Assembly (NCBI RefSeq): GCF_003408705.1
Contig: NZ_QAYL01000007.1
Span: 62,001 to 126,000, forward strand
Source of the DNA: Mycobacterium uberis
GTDB lineage: Bacteria; Actinomycetota; Actinomycetes; Mycobacteriales; Mycobacteriaceae
DNA length: 64,000 bases
Direction of reading: 5' to 3'
The notes beneath the pieces are model-generated. The model was given only the letters and a program-made list of their open reading frames with translations. It was not told the DNA's origin and ran no database searches. Positions 22,094-30,309 of this stretch are shown here, in pieces. A program made the position numbers and the translations under genes. Position 1 is the stretch's first letter, and each line of letters starts with the position of its first letter.

Positions 22094-22732
22094 ATGCCTG
22101 ATGGGGAGCAGACGAAGCGATCGACTTACGAAGAGTCTGCCGACGTTGAGGACGACTCCGAGCCCGATCCCTCTGGTGGTTCCGTTTTCTCTCAGTACGG
22201 CATAGCGTCGACCGTTCTGGCGATGCTGTCGGCCGCTGCGGTAGTGCTTGGAGTCGTCATTTGGCACGCACACCACGGTGACGCGGCTGAACGCGCCTAT
22301 CTGACCCGCGTGATGCAAACCACGGTTGACTGGACGGGTGTGCTAATCAACATGAACACTGGCAATATCGACGCCAGTTTGCAGCGATTGCATGACGGAA
22401 CGGTCGGAGAACTTAACGTTGACTTCGACGCCGCCGTACAGCCTTACCGACAGGTAGTGCAGAAGCTGCAGACACAAAGCAAGGGCCAGATCGAGGCGGT
22501 TGCGATTGAGTCAGTGCACCACGATCTGGATACACAGCCTGGTGTCGCGCATGCCGTGGTTACCACAAAACTGCCGCCGTTGGCGACCCGCACCGACACG
22601 GTGATGTTGGTCGCGACATCGGTGAGTGAGAACGTGGGCAGCAAACCGACGACGGTGCGCTGGCATTTGCGGCTCGATGTCTCCAATGTCGACGGCAAGC
22701 TAATGATCTCTCGTCTTGAGTCGATCCGATGA
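22094..22732 (+). CDS. omamA: Orphaned Mce-associated membrane protein OmamA (Rv0199-like)
   Basis: This 212-residue protein has an acidic cytoplasmic N-terminus (EESADVEDDSEPD) and one membrane span at about residues 37-57 (TVLAMLSAAAVVLGVVIW). An extracytoplasmic alpha+beta domain typical of Mce-associated (Mam) proteins follows. In Mtb, OmamA stabilises Mce transport complexes and is needed for cholesterol and fatty-acid import. ATG 22094 precedes MPDGEQTKRSTYEESAD; the frame is open from 22058. The stop overlaps the next start by four bases (ATGA). No mce operon is in the window. Confidence 0.85.
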   Translation: MPDGEQTKRSTYEESADVEDDSEPDPSGGSVFSQYGIASTVLAMLSAAAVVLGVVIWHAHHGDAAERAYLTRVMQTTVDWTGVLINMNTGNIDASLQRLHDGTVGELNVDFDAAVQPYRQVVQKLQTQSKGQIEAVAIESVHHDLDTQPGVAHAVVTTKLPPLATRTDTVMLVATSVSENVGSKPTTVRWHLRLDVSNVDGKLMISRLESIR

Positions 22733-23418
22733 GAAACCGGTGGCGGCTGCTGGCCTTCGACATCGTGGCACCGCTGGTTGCGATCGCCGCGCTGGTGATG
22801 ATCGGAGTGGTACTGAACTGGCCGCTGTGGTGGGTGTCGGCGTGTTCGGTGTTGGTGTTGCTAATTGTGGAAGGTACCGGGGTCAATTTTTGGCTGCTGC
22901 GCCGTGATTCTGTCACTGTCGGCACTGATGATGACATGCCCGGATTGCGTTTGGCCGTCGTCTTAGCGTGCACCGCTGCCCTGTGTGCGGCGGTGCTAAC
23001 CGGATACACGCACTGGACGTCCCCGGACCGCGACTTTAGACGGGATTCCCGAGAGGTAGTGCAGATCGCCACGGGGATGACAGAGGCGATGGCGTCGTTC
23101 ACCCCGGGTGCCCCGACAAGCTCCATTGATCGGGCTGTGGCGATGATGGTGCCTGACCAGGCGGGCGTGCTGAAGGAGCAATATCGAAAGTCCAGTGCCG
23201 ATCTGGCGAAGCGTAGCGTTACTGCTCAGGCCGTCGCGCTATCGGCCGGAATCGAGGCCATCGGGACGTCGGTGGCCAGTGTGGCGGTAATCCTGCGGGT
23301 AACTCAGAACACGCCGGGCCAACCACCCAGCCAGACGGCGCCTGCATTGCGGGTGACATTGATCAAGCGCGGCAGTGACTGGCTGGTGACTGACGTGCTA
23401 CCAATCCATGCCTCCTAG
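22729..23418 (+). CDS. omamB: Orphaned Mce-associated membrane protein OmamB (Rv0200-like)
   Basis: The 229-residue product has three hydrophobic segments in its first half (residues about 8-29, 32-53 and 72-90). An extracytoplasmic domain with SPDRDFRRDSREVVQIATG and LLVTDVLPIHAS-like Mam features follows. It is coupled to omamA through the ATGA overlap, so the two form an operon. In Mtb the pair supports Mce1/Mce4 function. The frame is intact. Assignment to OmamB rests on order and overall likeness to Rv0200 rather than on a diagnostic motif. Confidence 0.82.
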   Translation: MRNRWRLLAFDIVAPLVAIAALVMIGVVLNWPLWWVSACSVLVLLIVEGTGVNFWLLRRDSVTVGTDDDMPGLRLAVVLACTAALCAAVLTGYTHWTSPDRDFRRDSREVVQIATGMTEAMASFTPGAPTSSIDRAVAMMVPDQAGVLKEQYRKSSADLAKRSVTAQAVALSAGIEAIGTSVASVAVILRVTQNTPGQPPSQTAPALRVTLIKRGSDWLVTDVLPIHAS

Positions 23419-23463
23419 CTTGGCGACAATGCGTGTGCGGTAGGAGAGACTGGCAAGTCAATT

Positions 23464-23973
23464 TTAGTCACTTTTGGCCAAACGCGCAGCTTTGGCCTTG
23501 ACAAACCGGTCCGACAACCGACGCATCCGGATCATCAATGTCGCCGACGGACTGGTGCTGCCGTCAAGGTAGTTGGCCAGATCCTCTGGCGCTACCCCGA
23601 TGCGTGAGGCGAATTCATGTTGCCCTAGGCCGGAGCGATCGATAAGCAGCCGCACGTGGCGGGCCACTTCGGCGCGCTCGTTGGTCTCCAGGTGGGTGCG
23701 GGCCCGCTCTAGCACCTCCCAGAGGGCTTTGCAGATGCCATACGGTCGTGTGCCCTCGAGGACTTCTTCGACCTGGCGGGCCGTTCGTCCATAGGGGTCG
23801 CGTTTTACCGCGGCGGCAATAAGCTTCCAGATCTCGATGTCACCGCCGTGCAGTGCCGAGCCGATAGCGGCGGTGGACCAGAATTCCACCGGTTGGCCGG
23901 GATCGTCACGGCTCTGGTCCGCGGCGGGTTGTCCCGGCGTCGTTGCGGGATGTCGGTCTACTGCCAACGTCAC
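23464..23973 (-). CDS. Helix-turn-helix (Cro/C1-like) protein (Rv0201c-like)
   Basis: The 169-residue protein ends with a lambda-repressor-type HTH: LLIDRSGLGQHEFASRIGVA then PEDLANYLDGSTSPSATLMI. It therefore probably binds DNA or partners through that domain. The first part (EIWKLIAAAVKRDPYGRTAR, QVEEVLEGTRPYGICKALWE) is an alpha-helical region seen in other mycobacterial HTH proteins. GTG 23973 overlaps the mmpL11 stop in the string GAGGCGAGGTGACG, a good ribosome site, so it is translationally coupled to mmpL11. The target genes are unknown. Confidence 0.82.
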   Translation of the reverse strand: MTLAVDRHPATTPGQPAADQSRDDPGQPVEFWSTAAIGSALHGGDIEIWKLIAAAVKRDPYGRTARQVEEVLEGTRPYGICKALWEVLERARTHLETNERAEVARHVRLLIDRSGLGQHEFASRIGVAPEDLANYLDGSTSPSATLMIRMRRLSDRFVKAKAARLAKSD

Positions 23974-26900
23974 CTCGCCTCCTCGAGCATCCCTACAGCC
24001 ACCGACAGGCAGCGTTGCCTGACCTCCTGCCATTCTGTCTTGGCGTCTGGGTCGGACCACTGATCGTCAGTGAGGTCAATGGGATAGGGGTCTGAGAGCC
24101 GGCATACCAACTGGGTTGCCATCCATTGCCGCATGGGTAGTTGACAAGAGTAATATCTGTCTAACTCGGCCAGCACCACGGCCGCGGTCGTGGGCTCTAT
24201 CGCGTCGACCATCTCAGCTAATTCAGTGTAGTCGCGCCTGCTGTTACGGCACATGATCAGATAGCCCACCAGGCGCAGCGTTTCTGCGCCTGTGGGGATC
24301 AGCAACCGGTCGCCGGTGGGCAGTTGGACGTGGCTGGTTTCCATCGGGCTGCGCCGCTGGTAGGTCGGCTGGTTGGGGGCGTCAGCTTGCGAAACTATCT
24401 GCGCCTCCAGAGCGTCGATGGCGACTGACAGCCGGCCGCGCCACAGCGTGATCGGGTGAACTGGCCGGTCAGACCTGGGCATCATCCGTGCAATGATGTT
24501 GCGGTACGTCAGACCGACGATGAGCTTCCTGGTTGCCGAGTGAACCTTGGTACTGGTCGTTGTGCCGCCTGGGGCTGCAGGGGGCGCCGAGGTGCCATCG
24601 CCGGCACTCCCCTCTTTTAAACCCATTTCAGGGCCCTTTGCTGACTCCTGCGCCACGCCTGGTAATACGCGATCAGTCCGTTTATTGCTGCGTCCACACC
24701 CAGTGAAGGCAAGTGGGTCGGCCACGCAGATCGCGTCGGGCGCTAGCTGCTTGAGTTTCGCCGCTGACTTGAGCGCCGTCCGCAGGTCACCACTGGGCAT
24801 TATGGCTGCCGAGATGTCGTCGGGGATGACCATGATATCGCTGAGATCGACCGCCGGGAGCGGCCTGTCGAAGTCAACGGACGGCAACGTCCGGGACAGC
24901 CAGCAGGGTAGCCACCAGTTCCATTGCGCGAAAATTGTCATCAGCGCCGGCACTAGAACCAGTCTCACCACAGTTGCGTCGACCGCGATCGCGACGGCGC
25001 ACGCCACGCCAATCTCGGCGATTAGTGGCATGCTGGCAAACGCGAAGCCGATGAACACCGCAATCATGATCAGGGCAGCACTGGTAATCGTGCGTGCGCT
25101 GGTGCGCACGCCGTAGGCAACAGCGTCGCGAGTGCGTCCGGTCTGCAGGAAGCGTTCCCGGATGCGGGTTAGCAGGAAGATTTCGTAGTCCATCGACAAC
25201 CCGAAGGTCATTGCCAGCACCAGCGGGGGAACCGTACTGTCGATCGAATTGATGTGTGCGAAGCCGAGGTTCGCCAGCCAGCCCCACTGGAACACCATCA
25301 CTAAACTGCCATAGGCGGCAGCCACCGACAGCAATGTCATCAGCACGCCTTTGAATGCCAGAAACACCGAGCGGATCGAGATCAGCAACATCACGGACGC
25401 GATCAACGCAACGAAGACCAACATCAGCGGCTCCGTCTTGGCCACATGGTCATCGAAGTCTTTAATCAGCGCGGTCGGGCCGCCGACATCCAAGTGGGCC
25501 GCGCCGGGAACCTTAATAAGCTCTGTCCGCATCCAATCAACAGTTTCGCGGGCGCCTAGGTCCTCGGGATCGATCGACAACACCGCGCCCAGCAGCGCAC
25601 TGCCGTTATTGTTGGCGAATTGCGGCGGTGTCACTGACATGACGTTCGGCGCTTGCCCCATCCGGTTACGGATCGCCGCGATTGTCTGGCTGTGTTCGGG
25701 TGCTGACGCGCCACCCTCAGAAAAGGTAATCAACACCTGAACGGGACCTAGCGCGCCTGGGCCGAGTGCTTGGGCTGCGGCGGACACCCCCGCGCGGATC
25801 TCATGTGCAGAGTCAAACTGGCGCAGCAGGCTGTTGCCCAGCACCAGCGATGTCGCCGGCGCCGCTATGATGATGAGGAGGGCCGATGCCGTCAGCGCCG
25901 AGATCCACGGTCGGTGCATCGCCCATGTTACCCAGCAGTTCCAGAACCGGGACTGGGTGCACTCAGGCCGCCGCGACCAGTGCAGCAGCGCTGACCTTTT
26001 GGCGACAGCCCGGCCGAATGTGGCTAACACCGTGGGTATCAAGGTGGCCGACGTCAGTATTGCGATAGCGACGGCCAGAATCGCTCCGGTCGCCATCGAC
26101 TTCAGCGCAGGGGTGTTGATCAAGTAGATCCCGGTGAGCGAGGCGATGACGGTCATACCGGACAGCACCACCGCAAGCCCGGAAGTGGCCATTGCGGCGT
26201 CGATGGCTTCCTGTGGTTGCCGCCCGGAACGTAGCTCTTCGCGGAAGCGCATCAGGATGAATAGGGAATAGTCGACGGCCAGCGCGATGCCAAACATCGA
26301 CACCGTCGAAGTCACAAACACCGACATGGTGGTGTGCATCGATACTAAGTAGACCAGGCCCATGGTGACCACGACGGTGCAAACGCCGAGTGCTAGCGGA
26401 ACCGCGGCGGCGGCCAGCGAACCAAATACCGCAAGTAGGACGATCAGGATGATTGGCACGTTCCATCGTTCTGCTTCTGCGATGTCATGCTTGCTGCCGG
26501 TTGCCGCAGCGGCGCTGAGTGCACCCTGCCCGATGACATAGAGCTGCACGTGGGCGTTGGCGGTTCGCCCGGATTGGTCACCCTTGATACCTATCTTGGT
26601 ACGCAGCTGCTTGGCGACGTCGCTTGTGCCCGAGTTGCGAGCGTCCAGCCGTAGTGACACCACATACGGCCGGTCGGGTCGCGGTGGCAGCTGGGTTAGG
26701 CCGGGCACCTCCGAGACGCCGGGGAACTCGCCGGCAATCCGTCTGAGGAGCGCGACAGCGTCGTTCATGTCCTGGTAGCTGGCATCCGGGCGGGGAGCAG
26801 CCACCAGCGCTAACGAGGCCGCTCCCTGGTCAGGATATTGTCTTTGGAGCTGATCGTGCACCAGGAGCGACTGTGATCCGGCAACTTCGAACCCTCCGCC

Positions 26901-27014
26901 GGTGAGATTCCCTGATTGTGTCATCGCCAGATAGATTGCTGGCACCAGCGCGAGTAGCCAGCCCGTGAAGACCAACCAGCGGAACCGACACAGGTAGCGG
27001 CTTAGGCGCATCAT
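23970..27014 (-). CDS. mmpL11: RND-family lipid/heme transporter MmpL11
   Basis: MmpL11 exports mycolate-derived wax esters and long-chain triacylglycerol in mycobacteria and has also been linked to heme uptake. The 1014-residue protein has the MmpL layout: a first membrane span, a porter loop, then a block with FGIALAVDYSLFILMRFREEL. A second loop is followed by the block LAMTFGLSMDYEIFLLTRIRER; the DY pairs in both are the proton-relay residues. I start at ATG 27014 (MMRLSRYLCRFRWLVFTGWL); the frame extends to 27317 without similarity. It is about 48 residues longer than I recall for Mtb because of a Ser/Gly/Pro/Thr-rich insert near 24490-24700. The Rv0201c-like gene is coupled downstream. 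Confidence 0.93.
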   Translation of the reverse strand: MMRLSRYLCRFRWLVFTGWLLALVPAIYLAMTQSGNLTGGGFEVAGSQSLLVHDQLQRQYPDQGAASLALVAAPRPDASYQDMNDAVALLRRIAGEFPGVSEVPGLTQLPPRPDRPYVVSLRLDARNSGTSDVAKQLRTKIGIKGDQSGRTANAHVQLYVIGQGALSAAAATGSKHDIAEAERWNVPIILIVLLAVFGSLAAAAVPLALGVCTVVVTMGLVYLVSMHTTMSVFVTSTVSMFGIALAVDYSLFILMRFREELRSGRQPQEAIDAAMATSGLAVVLSGMTVIASLTGIYLINTPALKSMATGAILAVAIAILTSATLIPTVLATFGRAVAKRSALLHWSRRPECTQSRFWNCWVTWAMHRPWISALTASALLIIIAAPATSLVLGNSLLRQFDSAHEIRAGVSAAAQALGPGALGPVQVLITFSEGGASAPEHSQTIAAIRNRMGQAPNVMSVTPPQFANNNGSALLGAVLSIDPEDLGARETVDWMRTELIKVPGAAHLDVGGPTALIKDFDDHVAKTEPLMLVFVALIASVMLLISIRSVFLAFKGVLMTLLSVAAAYGSLVMVFQWGWLANLGFAHINSIDSTVPPLVLAMTFGLSMDYEIFLLTRIRERFLQTGRTRDAVAYGVRTSARTITSAALIMIAVFIGFAFASMPLIAEIGVACAVAIAVDATVVRLVLVPALMTIFAQWNWWLPCWLSRTLPSVDFDRPLPAVDLSDIMVIPDDISAAIMPSGDLRTALKSAAKLKQLAPDAICVADPLAFTGCGRSNKRTDRVLPGVAQESAKGPEMGLKEGSAGDGTSAPPAAPGGTTTSTKVHSATRKLIVGLTYRNIIARMMPRSDRPVHPITLWRGRLSVAIDALEAQIVSQADAPNQPTYQRRSPMETSHVQLPTGDRLLIPTGAETLRLVGYLIMCRNSRRDYTELAEMVDAIEPTTAAVVLAELDRYYSCQLPMRQWMATQLVCRLSDPYPIDLTDDQWSDPDAKTEWQEVRQRCLSVAVGMLEEAR

Positions 27015-27303
27015 CAACTGCTGGATTTCTTCTCTCCCTGCCTTCTCGCACTGTGCCTGCGCACGTGAGCGTACCGCAGCATGCTGTGGATTGAAGCGAC
27101 TGATTGGCAGCTGAGCTGCGGTGACAGCGATGCTACTAAGGCGATGGCACGACACTGCAAGTTGACGGGCGAACTGGATTTGAGCCATCTGGACTTGGCG
27201 TCGACTTGGCCATGTTGGGGTCGGAAGACCCCTGCCATAGCTAGCAGCCGTTTGCAAATCGTGCTGATTCAGCGGCCAGGCGCAAACCATAACGGAGTCA
27301 TCC

Positions 27304-27680
27304 ATGAACACAGGCATTGCGGCCAGGATCCGTGGGCTTTGTTGCAGGGTTGATCACCGCCGTCATGCCAGGTGCTGCGGTGGCCGGTGTTAGCCAGGGC
27401 CGTCGGCGGCCAGTGCGCCGGATCCATGTGTGGCCAGTGCAATGGCCAGGACGATCGGTTCTGGTGCCAAGTCGATGAGCGACTATGTTGGATACGCACT
27501 TAGAGACAAACCAGGCGATGGCAACAGCTGTTTCAGTAGTAAGTGGGTTCGCAATCGTTGACGTCGCTGAAATCCTATTTCGAGACTAACCCCAAGGTTG
27601 CTGGTGATCTGCAGACGATGTTACAGGGCGATGGGCCTCATGCAATCGGTGTAGAGAGGGCTGCCGGGCTTGCCTGACGG
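27304..27680 (+). pseudogene. Secreted heme-binding protein (Rv0203-like), broken
   Basis: ATG 27304 begins an N-terminus MNTGIAARIRGLC, after which frames shift. Then APDPCVASAMARTIGSGAKS MSDY-like sequence (27410-27485), followed by THLETNQAMATAVSVVSGFA and a short GLMQSV end near 27640, traces Rv0203 from signal peptide to C-terminus. At least three frame changes and stops occur within 130 codons. Rv0203 is an extracellular heme carrier that hands heme to MmpL3/MmpL11 in Mtb. It lies divergent from mmpL11 as in Mtb, so the heme-shuttle half of that pair is lost here. Confidence 0.75.
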
Positions 27681-27777
27681 GGCCCACCAGTGCGCTGCCG
27701 TAAGTGACATCCATGGCCATCTTCACTCACCGTGACCGTGGCGGCTACCGGGTTCTTCGCGGTCCACAGTACGTCGG

Positions 27778-28992
27778 CTAATTGGCGCCAGCTGTCTTCT
27801 GCTCTGGAGGTGGTAATGGGCTGGGCAGGGTGGTCTCGGTAGGGCCTGCTAAAGATGAGTCCCGGTGTTGTGATCTAGCCATTAGACCGCTGGCCGAGTT
27901 ATTGGTCGTGGTAGCATCTAAGTCGTCGGGGTCGGCGATGTTCTCGGTCCGGAACATGAAGAAGAACACCACCCAGCCGATAGCGGCGATGAGTAACCAG
28001 CTGATAAGCCGATAGATCAGCATTGCCGAGATGGCGCTGGGTAACGACATGCCACTAGATACCAGGCCTGGTACTAGCACTGCCTCGACGACCAGTAGGC
28101 CGCCCGGCATCAGCGGTATCGTGCCAACCGCACGTGCGGCCGCGTAGGCGACTATCAACCCGGCCACCGAGGCGTGGTCGCCTGCTGCGTAAGCAGCGAA
28201 TCCCAAGCAGGCCACGTCGGCGATCCAGTTGAACAGTGACCAACTGAATGCCACCGCCAAATCGTGACGGCCTAAGCTCACCGACTTGAGTTGGGTGAGC
28301 GTCTGACGCCATGTCTCCAGGCCGGTATCGGCCGGTTTGTCGCGAACCGAGTTGGCCCACGACAAAACCCGTCTGCCGATCCCTTCGATCAGCTCCGGCC
28401 GTGACGCCACCGCCTGGGCCAGCAGCAGTAGTGCGACAAAACCACCCAGGGTAAACAGTAACGAGAACGGGTTGTTTTTCGCACCCAAGAAGAAGGCGCC
28501 TCCCAGACCGAGCAGCGCCAATCCTACCGCCTGCAACACACCCGACATCACCAGCTGCCACGACGCCACCACCGTCGACGCACCCCAGATACGCTGCTGA
28601 CGGAGCAGAAACGTCGCCGATAATACCGGTCCACCCGGCAGTGTAGTGCTCAGCGAGTTGGCAGAATAGAAGGCGGCTTCGGACCGCAATTGCTTGACGT
28701 ACACCCCGGCAGACTTCAGCAGGGCGCGCTGAATCTGAGCAAAGCTGTGCATCGACGCGGCCGCAGCCAGCACCGCAGCGAGCAGCCACCACCAGTTAGC
28801 TTCATACACACTTGTCCAGGCCTTGGCCAGCTGGTCCCATCCTAGTGCCACTTCGACGGCAAGCACGATGGCTACGATGCCGAGGACCGCCCATCGCACC
28901 CACCAATATTTGCCGCGCGCAGCTCCACACCCGCCAACGGGTGGTGCCTCCACGCGTTGGCGGAGTCTATGGACAGGGGCGTCGTGTGACAC
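27778..28992 (-). CDS. UPF0104 / LPG-synthase-like integral membrane protein (Rv0204c-like)
   Basis: This 404-residue polytopic protein (about eight membrane helices) resembles the lysylphosphatidylglycerol synthase transmembrane / YbhN family, members of which move or flip lipids. Helices include WAVLGIVAIVLAVEVALGW and WWLLAAVLAAAASMHSFAQ. The conserved SLSTTLPGGPVLSATFLLRQ and RAVGTIPLMPGGLLVVEAVL loops are clear. The C-terminal tail is soluble and ends PLPPPEQKTAGAN. I take GTG 28992 (VSHDAPVHRLRQR) as start; ATG 29037 is an alternative and neither has a strong ribosome site. It diverges from the AI-2E gene. There is no aminoacyl-transferase domain, so it is not a full MprF. Confidence 0.82.
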   Translation of the reverse strand: MSHDAPVHRLRQRVEAPPVGGCGAARGKYWWVRWAVLGIVAIVLAVEVALGWDQLAKAWTSVYEANWWWLLAAVLAAAASMHSFAQIQRALLKSAGVYVKQLRSEAAFYSANSLSTTLPGGPVLSATFLLRQQRIWGASTVVASWQLVMSGVLQAVGLALLGLGGAFFLGAKNNPFSLLFTLGGFVALLLLAQAVASRPELIEGIGRRVLSWANSVRDKPADTGLETWRQTLTQLKSVSLGRHDLAVAFSWSLFNWIADVACLGFAAYAAGDHASVAGLIVAYAAARAVGTIPLMPGGLLVVEAVLVPGLVSSGMSLPSAISAMLIYRLISWLLIAAIGWVVFFFMFRTENIADPDDLDATTTNNSASGLMARSQHRDSSLAGPTETTLPSPLPPPEQKTAGAN

Positions 28993-29155
28993 AGACTTTA
29001 GAGTAACCGTACAGGTAGTGCTATAAGCGCAGCGCATTTCCAATCGTGTCAGGGTTTGGTCTGGATATCGCGCCAGCCCTTGCTTTTGTAGCTGGTCTCG
29101 TGTGACCCTGTTAAAGCTGCTTAGCCAGTCAGAGGGCAGGTCTAGGCTTGGTGGT

Positions 29156-30244
29156 ATGTCGGCGCGCCTTGACGACGCTTCGGTCGAGCCCCGGGTCCGC
29201 AAGATCACGGCTTGGGCGTGGCGTTTGCTAGTCATCTTGGCTGCGGTGGTTGCCTTGCTATGGGTGCTGAAAAAGCTTGAAGTCATTGTCGGTCCAGTGT
29301 TGCTGGCGTTAGTGATTAGCGCGTTGCTGGTTCCGGTGGTGGACTGGCTAGACGTCCGCGGTCTACCGCGTGGTGTCGCGGTGTTGCTGGTTTTGTTGGC
29401 CGGATTCGCGATCCTGGGTGGTATCCTGACATTTGTTATCAGCCAATTCGTCGTGGGTTTGCCCGATCTGACCGATCAGGTGACCCACAGCATCGATAAA
29501 ACCCGAAGATGGTTGATTGAAGGGCCGGCGCATTTGCGGGGCGAACAGATCGACAATGTGGGCAATGCCGCTATCCAGGCACTGCACAACAACCAAGCGA
29601 AGTTGACCAGCGGTGCATTGTCCACCGCGGCAGCCATCACCGAGTTGGTTACGGCGGCGGTGTTGGTGTTGTTCACGCTGATTTTCTTCTTGTACGGTGG
29701 CCGCGACATCTGGCAGTATGTCGTCAAGATCTTCCCAGCCACTGTCCGCGGCAAGGTGATGGAAGCCGGTCGTGCTGGATACAGGTCACTGATCGGATAT
29801 GTTCGGGCCACGTTCCTAGTGGCTCTGACCGATGCAGCCAGTGTCGGCGCGGGGCTGGCGATCATGGGTGTGCCGCTTGCGTTGCCATTGGCTTCGTTGG
29901 TGTTTCTTGGTGCCTTCATACCGCTGGTTGGTGCTGTGATAGCTGGTTTTTTGGCCGTGGTGGTCGCCCTGCTTACCAAGGGAATCGTCTATGCACTGAT
30001 CACGCTCGGTTTGCTAGTTGCGGTCAACCAAGTCGAGACTCATTTGCTGCAACCGTTGGTGATGGGCCGCGCTGTATCGATTCATCCGCTCGCGGTGGTC
30101 CTGGCTATTTCCGCCGGCGGCGTGCTGGCGGGGATCGTTGGCGCGTTATTAGCAGTACCGACGGTTGCGTTCCTCAACAACGCAATCCAAGTGCTGCTGG
30201 ATCCGGATCTATCCGCCGCGACAGGACAGCAGATTGAGACATAG
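29156..30244 (+). CDS. AI-2E family (PerM/YdiK-type) membrane transporter (Rv0205-like)
   Basis: The 362-residue protein has the family architecture: paired N-terminal helices ([40 protein letters not shown]), an amphipathic central domain, and a C-terminal membrane block containing [39 protein letters not shown], the family signature, follows. Members act as putative exporters or antiporters; the substrate here is unknown. ATG 29156 fits the start [12 protein letters not shown]. The upstream in-frame extension to 29102 overlaps the promoter space shared with the Rv0204c-like gene. The frame is intact. Confidence 0.88.
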   Translation: MSARLDDASVEPRVRKITAWAWRLLVILAAVVALLWVLKKLEVIVGPVLLALVISALLVPVVDWLDVRGLPRGVAVLLVLLAGFAILGGILTFVISQFVVGLPDLTDQVTHSIDKTRRWLIEGPAHLRGEQIDNVGNAAIQALHNNQAKLTSGALSTAAAITELVTAAVLVLFTLIFFLYGGRDIWQYVVKIFPATVRGKVMEAGRAGYRSLIGYVRATFLVALTDAASVGAGLAIMGVPLALPLASLVFLGAFIPLVGAVIAGFLAVVVALLTKGIVYALITLGLLVAVNQVETHLLQPLVMGRAVSIHPLAVVLAISAGGVLAGIVGALLAVPTVAFLNNAIQVLLDPDLSAATGQQIET

Positions 30245-30309
30245 AGGGGATATCTAGCCGGCGGACGACACCGGGGACAATTAATTCCAAAGATGGTCGG
30301 GAGTGAGGA

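Noticed and set aside
24547..25116. Open frame of 189 codons opposite mmpL11
   Set aside because: Antisense to membrane-helix coding DNA, which often stays open; no start signal or similarity.
27015..27317. N-terminal extension of mmpL11
   Set aside because: The frame is open but unlike any MmpL11; the family start lies at 27014, and the extension crosses the promoter and the Rv0203 remnant.
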